Shown piece after piece: positions 6,795 through 13,666 of a stretch of 20,346 bases of DNA. The notes under the pieces were generated by a model. The model made no database searches and was not told the DNA's origin. It worked only from the letters and a program-made list of their open reading frames with translations. Source of the stretch: JAPXSY01 sp033812795 (GTDB lineage Bacteria; Verrucomicrobiota; Kiritimatiellia; RFP12; UBA1067). The translations under genes and the position numbers were made by a program. The DNA is taken from NCBI GenBank assembly GCA_033812795.1, contig JAPXSY010000052.1, forward strand, positions 1-20,346, given 5' to 3'. The first letter of the stretch is position 1. Each line of letters starts with the position of its first letter.

Positions 6795-6822
6795 CCGGAA
6801 TCGGGAACCCGGAACCCGAAAC
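6795..6822. repeat. heptamer-periodic array (CCGGAAC-like)
   Basis: Four consecutive 7-base units, CCGGAAT, CGGGAAC, CCGGAAC and CCGAAAC, differ by one or two bases each. The array lies 30 bases right of the hairpin pair. Confidence 0.65.
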
Positions 6823-6933
6823 CAAGCACGATCACGGGAAATCGGGTCGTTTCCCTCTTGCGGACTTCCGCTGTTTAACCACCGTCAATACAGCAGGAAC
6901 GCGCCCTGAACGTTTCGGTCTGCGGACTTGCAC

Positions 6934-6962
6934 TTGCGGGGTTGGCTCAATCCCGATATAGT
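6934..6962 (+). promoter_or_regulatory. promoter of prfB
   Basis: TTGCGG (6934-6939) and TATAGT (6957-6962) are separated by 17 bases, close to sigma-70 consensus, and place the transcript start about 30 bases before the chosen prfB ATG. This also rules out the longer open frame that begins at 6942. Confidence 0.6.
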
Positions 6963-6998
6963 AACGCTTTCTTTTTCTCTACAGTAGTAAGACGGACG

Positions 6999-8123
6999 AT
7001 GGTGATGGAATTCGATGAGGTAAAAGAGCGTCTGGAAACGATGCGCGAGAAACTCGACGAGATGCGCGGGTATCTCGATATCGCGAACCGGCGCGCCCTG
7101 CTCGCGGAACTTGAGGAAGCGGCTGCCCGTCCCGATTTCTGGAACGACCCGAATGCGGCTCAGGAGGTGATCGGCAAGACCAACGCACAGCGTGCGTTTG
7201 TGCGGCCGTTTGACGAGTTGGTCCGACAGATCGAAGACGGTGAAGTGATGCTGGAACTGGCGGTCGCCGAAAAGGAGGGGGAACAGCGGCAACAGGCGTT
7301 GGCTGAACTGACGAACATGTTTGGCAAGGCGGACGTAATGTTCTCCAAATTGCGTTTGCAGTCGCTGCTGGGAGGCAAACTCGACGCCTGCAACGCCTAC
7401 CTGACGCTGCATTCCGGTGCGGGCGGTACAGAGTCATGCGATTGGGCTGACATGCTGTTCCGCATGTATCGGATGTATTGCGAGGACAACGGTTTTGAGA
7501 TGGAGGTGCTCGACTCCCAGCCGGGGGATGAGGCAGGGTTGAAATCGGTGACGTTCCTGGTTTCCGGACCGTATGCGTATGGGTATCTCAAGGCCGAACG
7601 TGGTGTTCACCGGCTCGTGCGGATCAGCCCCTTCGATGCCAACAAGCGACGGCACACGTCGTTCTGTTCGCTGGATGTGGTGGCGGAACTGACTGATGAG
7701 ATTGAGGTCGAGATCAAGGAAGAGGACTTGCGTGTGGACACCTACCGCTCCAGTGGCGCGGGGGGGCAGCATGTGAACAAGACCGACTCCGCGATCCGCC
7801 TGACCCATATGCCCACCGGGATTGTGGTGGCGGTGCAGTCCGAGCGGTCACAGCACAAGAACCGCTCCAAAGCCATGAGCATCCTCAAGGCCAAGCTGTA
7901 CGAGTATTATGAGGATAAGAAACGCAAGGAGATGGAGCGTTTTTACGGCGAGAAGGGGGAAATCGCATGGGGCAGCCAGATCCGTTCCTACGTGTTCCAG
8001 CCCTATACGATGGTAAAGGATCACCGCACGGATGAGCAGACCTCTAACGTGCAGGCGGTGATGGACGGGCGGCTTCAGCCGTTCATTGAAGCCTATCTCA
8101 GGCAGAACGCCGTGAAGGTGTGA
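6999..8123 (+). CDS. prfB: peptide chain release factor 2
   Basis: The 374-aa product is class I release factor RF2, which reads UGA and UAA stop codons and triggers peptide release on the ribosome. The stop-reading tripeptide SPF is at residues 210-212 (RISPFDANKRRHTSF), and the catalytic GGQ is at 255-257 (GAGGQHVNK). The N-terminal coiled coil and full family length are present. Many bacteria make RF2 through a +1 frameshift at a UGA just after the conserved GYL, near codon 26. Here the codons at that site read GYLD in one frame with no UGA, so no frameshift is needed. The start is the ATG at 6999; ATG at 7005 is equally possible and the ribosome binding site is weak for both. The gene has its own promoter and is followed by a G/C hairpin. 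Confidence 0.96.
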   Translation: MVMEFDEVKERLETMREKLDEMRGYLDIANRRALLAELEEAAARPDFWNDPNAAQEVIGKTNAQRAFVRPFDELVRQIEDGEVMLELAVAEKEGEQRQQALAELTNMFGKADVMFSKLRLQSLLGGKLDACNAYLTLHSGAGGTESCDWADMLFRMYRMYCEDNGFEMEVLDSQPGDEAGLKSVTFLVSGPYAYGYLKAERGVHRLVRISPFDANKRRHTSFCSLDVVAELTDEIEVEIKEEDLRVDTYRSSGAGGQHVNKTDSAIRLTHMPTGIVVAVQSERSQHKNRSKAMSILKAKLYEYYEDKKRKEMERFYGEKGEIAWGSQIRSYVFQPYTMVKDHRTDEQTSNVQAVMDGRLQPFIEAYLRQNAVKV

Positions 8124-8130
8124 AGAAGGG

Positions 8131-8153
8131 CCCGCCCCCTCCGGGGGGGCGGG
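8131..8153 (+). terminator. G/C hairpin after prfB
   Basis: CCCGCCCCC (8131-8139) pairs perfectly with GGGGGCGGG (8145-8153) around a 5-base loop, 7 bases past the prfB stop. No T tract follows, so it may terminate weakly or protect the 3' end of the message. Confidence 0.5.
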
Positions 8154-8166
8154 AATAAACGAAAGA

Positions 8167-8209
8167 GGAACCGGAACACCGCACGTTTAGAGTGTAACGT
8201 TCAGGTTCC
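8167..8209 (+). promoter_or_regulatory. leader stem-loop before the UDP-sugar pyrophosphorylase gene
   Basis: GGAACCGGAAC (8167-8177) and GTTCAGGTTCC (8199-8209) pair at 10 of 11 positions. The 3' arm ends directly at the ribosome binding site GGGGAG, so the structure sits where it could affect translation. Whether it is regulatory is unknown. Confidence 0.4.
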
Positions 8210-8219
8210 GGGGAGACGC

Positions 8220-9548
8220 ATGCGTATGACATTCGGACAGGCAAAAGAGGTGTTGGCACGGCACGGCCAGATGCAGGTGATGCGCTTTTGGCGAAGTTTG
8301 GACCGTGCCGCGCGTGGCGCGTTACTGGCACAGATCGCGTCGATCGATTTCAGTGAGGTTGCGCGCATGCGGAAACTGTTGGCGCAGGGAACCCGTGCCG
8401 TTCCCGTCACGCCCCGTCCCGCACCGGTCGTGACTTGGACCCGTCGGATGCGTGCCGAAGCCCTTGCGAAGGGGCAGGAGCAGTTGCGTAAGGGACGCGT
8501 GGCCGCTTTGCTGGTGGCGGGCGGCCAAGGATCGCGTCTGGGGTATGAGGGCCCGAAAGGCGCCTACGGGATCGGTCCGGTGTCGAATTTGCCGCTCTTT
8601 TACTTCCATGCCCGCAAGCTCGTTCGGCTTGCGCGCCTGTACGGCAAACCCGTGCCTTTCTATATCATGACCAGCGAGGCGAACGACGCCGCAACACGCG
8701 CCTGTTTCGAGGATTACAACTATTTCGGGCTCCACCCCAATGACGTGGTTTTCTTTAAACAGGGTTTGTGGCCAGCGCTGGATGAGGCGGGCCATCTGAT
8801 TCTGGAGACGCCCGGACGAATCTTCATGAGTCCGGACGGTCACGGCGGCACACTCACCGCGTTGGACCGCAACGGTTGTCTGCAAGACATGGCCGCGCGC
8901 GGGATCCGCAATGTTTTCTATTTTCAGGTGGATAATCCCCTTGTGGAGATCGCCGACCCGGCGTTTGTGGGTTTACACGTTCTCCGCCGCGCCGATCTCT
9001 CGCTCAAACTCTGCCGCAAACGTTCTCCTACAGAAAAGATGGGGGCGGTCTCTGCGCTTGATTCCGGACGCTTCGCCATGATCGAATATTCCGAAATGAC
9101 GCCGAAACAGGCCGCGCGGTTCCGTTACGGCAGTCCCGCGATCCACATCTTTTCGATCGCATTCCTCAATCGGGAGGCACGGAAGAACCTGCCGTTGCAT
9201 CTGGCCCATAAGAAGATCGCCTGTGTGGATGAGGCGGGACGCACGGTCATGCCGGACGCCCCGAACGGTTACAAGTTCGAGAAATTCATTTTTGATGTGT
9301 TGCCGGACGCGAAGACAGTGGTGAATCTGGCATTTGACCGGGAGGAGGAGTTCTCGCCGGTCAAGAATGCGGTTGGCGAGGATTCGCCTGCCACATGCAG
9401 GATGGCCCTTCAGGCGAAGTGGCGGCGGTGGCTCGCGAAGGCGGGTGTGATCGTGCCGGAGTCGATCCCGGTCGAGATCGATCCAGCGTATGCGGGAGGC
9501 GCGGAGGAACTTAAGAGGGGCTTGTTGGTGCAAGATATTATGATATAA
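8220..9548 (+). CDS. UDP-sugar pyrophosphorylase (UDPGP family, UAP1-like)
   Basis: The 442-aa product belongs to the large, eukaryotic-type UDPGP family, which makes UDP-sugars from UTP and a sugar 1-phosphate. The nucleotide-binding signature LLVAGGQGSRLG (97-108) and PKG (112-114) are intact. Family blocks follow: FYIMTSEAND, VVFFKQGLWPALD, ISPDGHGG-like MSPDGHGGTL and FYFQVDNPL, where the Asp binds metal. The motifs resemble UDP-N-acetylhexosamine pyrophosphorylases more than bacterial GalU, so GlcNAc-1-phosphate or GalNAc-1-phosphate is a likely substrate, but Glc-1-phosphate is not excluded. The ATG at 8220 has GGGGAG 6-8 bases upstream. It stands alone between prfB and a restriction-modification remnant. 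A promoter for the next unit overlaps its 3' end. Confidence 0.85.
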   Translation: MRMTFGQAKEVLARHGQMQVMRFWRSLDRAARGALLAQIASIDFSEVARMRKLLAQGTRAVPVTPRPAPVVTWTRRMRAEALAKGQEQLRKGRVAALLVAGGQGSRLGYEGPKGAYGIGPVSNLPLFYFHARKLVRLARLYGKPVPFYIMTSEANDAATRACFEDYNYFGLHPNDVVFFKQGLWPALDEAGHLILETPGRIFMSPDGHGGTLTALDRNGCLQDMAARGIRNVFYFQVDNPLVEIADPAFVGLHVLRRADLSLKLCRKRSPTEKMGAVSALDSGRFAMIEYSEMTPKQAARFRYGSPAIHIFSIAFLNREARKNLPLHLAHKKIACVDEAGRTVMPDAPNGYKFEKFIFDVLPDAKTVVNLAFDREEEFSPVKNAVGEDSPATCRMALQAKWRRWLAKAGVIVPESIPVEIDPAYAGGAEELKRGLLVQDIMI

Positions 9549-9549
9549 T
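9522..9549 (+). promoter_or_regulatory. promoter at the end of the pyrophosphorylase gene
   Basis: TTGTTG (9522-9527) and a perfect TATAAT (9544-9549) are 16 bases apart, with TATGAT just ahead of the -10. It would transcribe the methyltransferase/endonuclease remnant and gpmI. Confidence 0.55.
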
Positions 9550-9553
9550 TGAT

Positions 9554-9814
9554 TTGAAGGGAGTCGGTGTGACGACATGGGTGATACCTAGAATGGAGAA
9601 GCAGCGGAGAATCAAGAGTTCTCTCCGGCACATGGCTTTGGCGGACAGGCGTGTGGCGGCACGAATACAATCTTTCCCTGACAGCTTCCGCTTTTTTTGT
9701 GGTCTCCGGGAAACCGAACGACAGATAGGGAATGCGGTACCGCCCGTTCTGGCTTGGCACGTCGCCCGCGCTGTCGCGGCGATATTGCGGGAGGGCTCAT
9801 CTTCACATGATTGA
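9554..9814 (+). pseudogene. C-terminal remnant of a DNA cytosine-5 methyltransferase
   Basis: The 86-codon frame holds only the tail of a C5 DNA methyltransferase. AARIQSFPDSFRFF and ERQIGNAVPPVLAWHVARAV match the late motifs (IX-X) that close the catalytic fold. The Cys-containing PC motif, the ENV motif and the SAM-binding start are all missing. The usual RRLTVRE lead-in is shortened to DRRVAA, suggesting further decay. The first 25 residues do not match the family and may be junction sequence. It overlaps the following endonuclease fragment by 8 bases, as in a real M-R gene pair. It cannot be an active methyltransferase. Confidence 0.8.
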
Positions 9815-10028
9815 CATTGAAACCATATTGAACAAAGCGTGCGACATTTTAACTGAAGAAGCGCGCATGACTGGTTTCAAATCAAGTCCTTTATTTGAAC
9901 AAAGGGTTCGTAATGTGCTTGCGGCTTTAATGCCGGACAATTTCGGAATAAAAGTCGACATGTCTCCGCCTGCGCAGGCGTTTCCGGATGGAAACCATCA
10001 GAAGTTTTGTTTTTGGATGAACAGATGA
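9807..10028 (+). pseudogene. N-terminal remnant of a probable type II restriction endonuclease
   Basis: The 73-codon frame starts MIDIETILNKACDIL and continues with FEQRVRNVL and KVDMSPPAQAFPDG. This pattern resembles the N-terminus of type II endonucleases encoded beside C5 methyltransferases, recalled from memory and not verified. It stops after KFCFWMNR, far short of a 250-350 aa enzyme and before any PD-(D/E)xK metal site can be recognised. It is poorer in G/C than the flanking genes, as expected of transferred DNA. Its position immediately after a methyltransferase tail supports the reading. It might instead be a short intact unknown protein, but this is less likely. Confidence 0.55.
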
Positions 10029-10044
10029 AGGAGAGTTGCAAACG

Positions 10045-11604
10045 ATGAGACCAGTAGTTTTGATTGTTCGTGACGGATGGGGGTTGAATCCGCGGGAAGA
10101 CGGGAATGCGGTGTTCGCGGCGCAGACGCCGGTGATCGACCGTTTGAAGGCGCGGTACCCCTGGACGCGGCTGGCGTGCAGCGGCGAGGCGGTGGGTCTG
10201 CCGGAAGGTTATCAGGGTTCAAGCGAGGTCGGGCACCTGAATATGGGCGCCGGGCGCGTGGTGGTGCAGGAACTGAAGCGGATTGATGACGGGCTGAGCA
10301 CGGGCGAGCTGTTCAAGAGCGCAAAGTGGGCGGCACTGATCGCAAACTGGAAAGAGCACAAAAGCGCGTTGCACTTTATGGGGCTGCTGCAGGACGAGGG
10401 TGTGCACGCGCACCAAGAGCACCTTTTCAAGCTGATGCGGCGGGCGCGGGAAGAGTATCCCGAAGGCCGCATAGTGGTGCACCCGTTCTTGGATGGGCGC
10501 GACACGCCGCCGCGCAGCACGCTCGAGTATCTGGCGCGGTTGGAGAAAGAGATGGCGGCAGTGGGCAACTGCGTGATCGGCACGGTGCAGGGACGGTATT
10601 ATGCCATGGACCGCTCGAAGAATTACGCGCTGACCGACACGGCTTACGCCTGCTTGACGGCGGGCGAGGGGCGCAAGGCGGCTACGGCGGCAGAAGCGGT
10701 GCAGGAGTCGTATGATAAAGACCAGACACCGGATAACACCCCGATGGTGGACGAGTACATCCCGCCGTATGTGATCGGCGAATATGCGGGGATGAAGGAC
10801 GGGGATTCGGTGATGCACTTCAACTACCGGCAGGACCGTGCGATCCAGTTGTCGCAGGCTTTCGTCTGCGCAGATTACGCGGGTAAGCGCGCGTCGTCTC
10901 CCAGAGTGCGGTATCTGGGGTTCACCCGTTACTGGAACGAGTTCAGCGAATACCTGCTGGGGGCGATGGGCGGTGACGGCGGCATGGACAACCTGCTGGG
11001 CGAGGTGATCGCAAAGGCCGGTCTGCGGCAGTTGCGTATCGCCGAGACGCAGAAGTTCCGGCACGTGACCAGCTTTTTCAACGGCAAATCCACAAGTCCG
11101 TATCCCGGCGAGGATCAGGTGGACGTGCCGAGCCGCTTTGACCCGGCGACTTTCGCGAGCCACCCCGAGATGGAGGCGTACAACGTGACGGACGAGCTGC
11201 TCAAGCGGTTGCAGGACAACCCGTATGCGTTCGTGGCGGTGAACTACGCCAACTGCGACATGGTGGGGCACACCGGTGACTTTGAGGCGACGCGCAGGGC
11301 GGTTGAGGTCGTCGACGAGTGTATCGGGCGGCTGCTGCCGCGTCTGTTCGAGCTTGACGCGCATGTGCTGATCACGGCTGACCACGGCAATGCCGAGCAG
11401 ATGAAGGATTACGAGACCGGCGCCAACAAGACCAGCCACACGCTCAATGAGGTTGAGTGCTTGTATGTGGCCAAGGACTCGGCGGGGGTCAAGCTGGTGG
11501 AGGCTGGCAAGCTGAGCGACATCGCGCCGACGGTTCTGTTCTTACTGGATCTGCCGGTGCCGCAGGAGATGACGGCAGGCAACCTGATCAAATCGGCAGG
11601 GTGA
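10045..11604 (+). CDS. gpmI: 2,3-bisphosphoglycerate-independent phosphoglycerate mutase
   Basis: The 519-aa cytoplasmic enzyme interconverts 3- and 2-phosphoglycerate in glycolysis, using two Mn ions and a phosphoserine intermediate. The nucleophile Ser60 lies in GSSEVGHLNMGAGR. The metal and substrate motifs are present: RDGWG near residue 9, GVHAHQEH, FLDGRDTPPRS, FNYRQDRAIQ, NCDMVGHTGD and ITADHGNAEQM. Length is normal for the family. The ATG at 10045 has AAGGAGAG 10-11 bases upstream; an in-frame TTG at 10036 is less likely because it overlaps that site. The gene lies directly after the restriction-modification remnant, whose promoter at 9522-9549 may now drive it. Confidence 0.96.
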   Translation: MRPVVLIVRDGWGLNPREDGNAVFAAQTPVIDRLKARYPWTRLACSGEAVGLPEGYQGSSEVGHLNMGAGRVVVQELKRIDDGLSTGELFKSAKWAALIANWKEHKSALHFMGLLQDEGVHAHQEHLFKLMRRAREEYPEGRIVVHPFLDGRDTPPRSTLEYLARLEKEMAAVGNCVIGTVQGRYYAMDRSKNYALTDTAYACLTAGEGRKAATAAEAVQESYDKDQTPDNTPMVDEYIPPYVIGEYAGMKDGDSVMHFNYRQDRAIQLSQAFVCADYAGKRASSPRVRYLGFTRYWNEFSEYLLGAMGGDGGMDNLLGEVIAKAGLRQLRIAETQKFRHVTSFFNGKSTSPYPGEDQVDVPSRFDPATFASHPEMEAYNVTDELLKRLQDNPYAFVAVNYANCDMVGHTGDFEATRRAVEVVDECIGRLLPRLFELDAHVLITADHGNAEQMKDYETGANKTSHTLNEVECLYVAKDSAGVKLVEAGKLSDIAPTVLFLLDLPVPQEMTAGNLIKSAG

Positions 11605-11781
11605 GAGGCTGTAGGTAAGAGGTAAATGGTGAGTGGTGAGTGGTAGGAGCGCGCGTAAACGCGCTACGCAGGACGGCAGGATTGGTAGCAGCGGCGCCGG
11701 GATAGGGGAAGGCGGGAGCGCGGGCGAACGGGACGGCTCGCCGAGCCGTCCGCGGCGGTTTCGGCGAAACCGCCCTACCGG
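11605..11781. repeat. intergenic heptamer array and three hairpins after gpmI
   Basis: Beginning 7 bases past gpmI are five 7-base units of the type NNGGTRA (11612-11646): TAGGTAA, GAGGTAA, ATGGTGA, GTGGTGA and GTGGTAG. Then come an imperfect hairpin GTAG-ga-GCGCG/CGCGCTAC (11643-11667), a perfect hairpin GGACGGCTC/GAGCCGTCC (11731-11751), and 2 bases later a perfect hairpin GGCGGTTTC/GAAACCGCC (11754-11774). None has a T tract. This repeats the array-plus-hairpin-pair layout seen before prfB. There is no gene in the stretch. Confidence 0.75.
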
Positions 11782-11809
11782 TTGTAACACGGCTTTGGTA
11801 TGATAGAAT
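11782..11809 (+). promoter_or_regulatory. promoter of the amidase gene
   Basis: TTGTAA (11782-11787) and TAGAAT (11804-11809) are 16 bases apart. The overlapping TGGTATGAT (11796-11804) is also an extended -10 and recurs before the gene at 17690. Confidence 0.5.
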
Positions 11810-11888
11810 GGCCTTTGCGTGAGCTTGTGGATTGGGGGATGGCTTGTTTTTATGGGATAAATGGAAAAGGAGGGATGACGGGGGCGTC

Positions 11889-13088
11889 ATGCGGATTGTT
11901 TTTCTGATAGCGGTGTTTGTTGTCCAGAGCGCTGTGGCTGCGATCAAATTCAGTAACAGTTATTACAGTCCGCGCAACCGGGAGCGGCCAATCCGCAGGT
12001 CAACGTCGCTGATAGTCCTGCACACGACGGAAGCGCCTTCAAGTAGCGCTTTGCGTAAATTGCGCGACTTGGGGGAGTGCCACTACTGCGTTGACGAACG
12101 CGGGATTGTCTACCGCATCATCGATCACCGGCGCGAGGCATACCATGCGGGGCGCAGCATGTGGAACGGACGCGCCAACGTGGATTCGTTTTCGGTCGGT
12201 ATCGAGATGTGCGGGTACCACAACAAGCCGTTGAACGCAGCGCAATTCCGCTCGCTGTCGGCACTGATCGGCGAGTTGCAGTACATATACAAGATCCCGG
12301 ATCATCAGGTGCTCACGCATGCGCATGTGGCGTACGGGGCACCAAACAAATGGCATCGACGGAGTCATCGAGGGCGGAAACGGTGTGGCATGCTCTTCGC
12401 GCTGCCTGCGGTTCGTGCGCGGCTTAATCTCAAGTCGCGTCCGAAGAGCGATCCGGATGTTCGTGCGCGGCGGCTGGTGGTGGGGGATGCCTATCTCGCG
12501 AATGTTCTGTACGGTTCGACGTCCGTGGGGCAGGCAAGTGCCGTGCCGACCCTCCGCGCGGCGGAAGAGAATGTGATCGCCAAGGGGCGTAGCGCTTGGG
12601 ACATCGCGCGCGATGCGTACAACGATCCCACCACGCTATACCGGTATCCCGACGGATCGGTCAAACGCGGGAATCAAATCGCCAATTTCAAACAGATCCC
12701 CGCAGGCACGCGAGTCACCGTGCGGGCGGATGTGCGGGAAAACCGGTCGGAGACGTATCAGGTGATCGGGGTGAACGGTCGGGCGCAGGATATCGCGGGC
12801 GAGGAGGCCCGGAGCGCGTCAACGGTGTATGTCTATCCGGACGGCACCTATGCGCGCGGCAGTCAATTAAGCGCTGCGTCGGTTCTGAGGCTGCCCTACG
12901 GGACTCGTGTGCTGACCGGCTACGCGATTGGCGGGCCGGTTACGGCGAGCCGCAAAGCAACGGACATTTGCGGTAACCGCTGGCGCTCCGCCGAGACGTT
13001 TTTTCTCATCTCCGGCGCGTTGGTTCCCGGAAACAAAGTGGATGACAGCCGGATTCCCGTCGGCACGATGCTGTTCTTCAAGAATTGA
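11889..13088 (+). CDS. secreted N-acetylmuramoyl-L-alanine amidase with C-terminal repeats
   Basis: The 399-aa product has a signal peptide (MRIVFLIAVFVVQSAVAA) and an Amidase_2 domain (about 35-180), which cuts the amide bond between MurNAc and the stem peptide of peptidoglycan. Candidate zinc and catalytic residues are His45 (LIVLHTTEA), Tyr66 (CHYCVDERG), His144 (VLTHAHVAYG) and K164-x-C166 in RGRKRCG, like the Lys-x-Cys of T7 lysozyme. The C-terminal half has three related units starting near residues 236, 299 and 357. Each reads roughly DIA..., TxYxYPDG, RGxQ, IPxGTRV; the last unit is the most diverged. They are probably a cell-wall or sugar-binding module. The start at 11889 fits the signal peptide; AGGAGG lies about 15 bases upstream and GGGGGC is closer. 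Its end overlaps the convergent coaC by 11 bases. Confidence 0.85.
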   Translation: MRIVFLIAVFVVQSAVAAIKFSNSYYSPRNRERPIRRSTSLIVLHTTEAPSSSALRKLRDLGECHYCVDERGIVYRIIDHRREAYHAGRSMWNGRANVDSFSVGIEMCGYHNKPLNAAQFRSLSALIGELQYIYKIPDHQVLTHAHVAYGAPNKWHRRSHRGRKRCGMLFALPAVRARLNLKSRPKSDPDVRARRLVVGDAYLANVLYGSTSVGQASAVPTLRAAEENVIAKGRSAWDIARDAYNDPTTLYRYPDGSVKRGNQIANFKQIPAGTRVTVRADVRENRSETYQVIGVNGRAQDIAGEEARSASTVYVYPDGTYARGSQLSAASVLRLPYGTRVLTGYAIGGPVTASRKATDICGNRWRSAETFFLISGALVPGNKVDDSRIPVGTMLFFKN

Positions 13089-13629
13089 GCGCTTCGGATT
13101 GAAGTGTCGCCGAAACAAGATCGAAGATCACTTGGGGTTCGGCCATACGGCCCTTGCCCTGCGTGCCGCAGGCAAGGTCGCCGGTCCCGGCATCCGCCAG
13201 GCGCACGCCGCGCGATGCGAGGAGGCCCAGATTGGCTTGTGTCGCCGGATGTTCCCACATGCCGGAATTCATGGCGGGCGCGATAACCAGCGGCGCGCGT
13301 GATGCAAGCGCGGTGGCGGTCAACAGGTCGTCCGCCAGCCCGTAAGCGAGTTTGGCGATCACATTGGCGGTACAGGGCGCGATGATCAGGATGTCGGCGT
13401 GCTCCGCGAGCGAAATGTGTCCGGGCATCCACGTTTCCGGCTCGGCGAACGAATCCGTCGGAACCGGATTCCGGGACAGCGTGCGGAACGTCAGCGGCGA
13501 AACGAATCGCATGGCGGCTTGTGTCATCACCACATGCACATCGTTTCCGGCCTTCACCAGCAGCCGGGTCAGTTCACAAGCCTTGTAGGCGGCGATCGAA
13601 CCGGTCACTCCAAGCAGTACGGTTGCCAT
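13078..13629 (-). CDS. coaC: phosphopantothenoylcysteine decarboxylase (CoaC, single-domain)
   Basis: The 183-aa flavoprotein decarboxylates 4'-phosphopantothenoylcysteine to 4'-phosphopantetheine in coenzyme A synthesis. FMN-binding GVTGSIAAYKA opens the protein. The active-site His is in PGHISLAEHAD. APCTANVIAKLAYGLADDLL, PAMNSGMW and ACGTQGKGRM complete the family signature. The fused CoaB synthetase domain found in most bacterial CoaBC proteins (about 400 aa) is absent, so CoaB must be encoded elsewhere or the protein is a single-domain flavodecarboxylase relative. The ATG at 13629 has GGAAAGGAGAGGAG upstream. It lies 37 bases after gmk and is probably cotranscribed with it. Confidence 0.88.
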   Translation of the reverse strand: MATVLLGVTGSIAAYKACELTRLLVKAGNDVHVVMTQAAMRFVSPLTFRTLSRNPVPTDSFAEPETWMPGHISLAEHADILIIAPCTANVIAKLAYGLADDLLTATALASRAPLVIAPAMNSGMWEHPATQANLGLLASRGVRLADAGTGDLACGTQGKGRMAEPQVIFDLVSATLQSEALNS

Positions 13630-13666
13630 ACTCCTCTCCTTTCCCGAACCTTTGGCGCGAAGCGCC

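Larger units (their letters stand above)
6518..6933. other. non-coding region with periodic arrays and hairpins
   Basis: No gene is convincing here. Open frames on both strands are low-complexity translations of repeats. The region holds, in order, a 6-base periodic array, two perfect hairpins and a 7-base periodic array, listed separately. The remaining sequence shows no clear terminator for the esterase gene. Confidence 0.6.

Noticed and set aside
6446..6878. Open frames on both strands with Arg-X and Ser-Asp dipeptide repeats
   Set aside because: These are translations of the ACGNNN hexamer array and hairpins, with no start signals or homology.
10219..11439. 406-aa minus-strand open frame
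   Set aside because: Lies wholly within gpmI, whose motifs are complete on the plus strand. It has an Arg/His/Val-rich composition typical of a shadow frame.
11875..11907. Ten-codon leader frame ahead of the amidase
   Set aside because: The ATG is too close to AGGAGG and the frame has no regulatory pattern. The AGGAGG may simply serve the amidase at long spacing.
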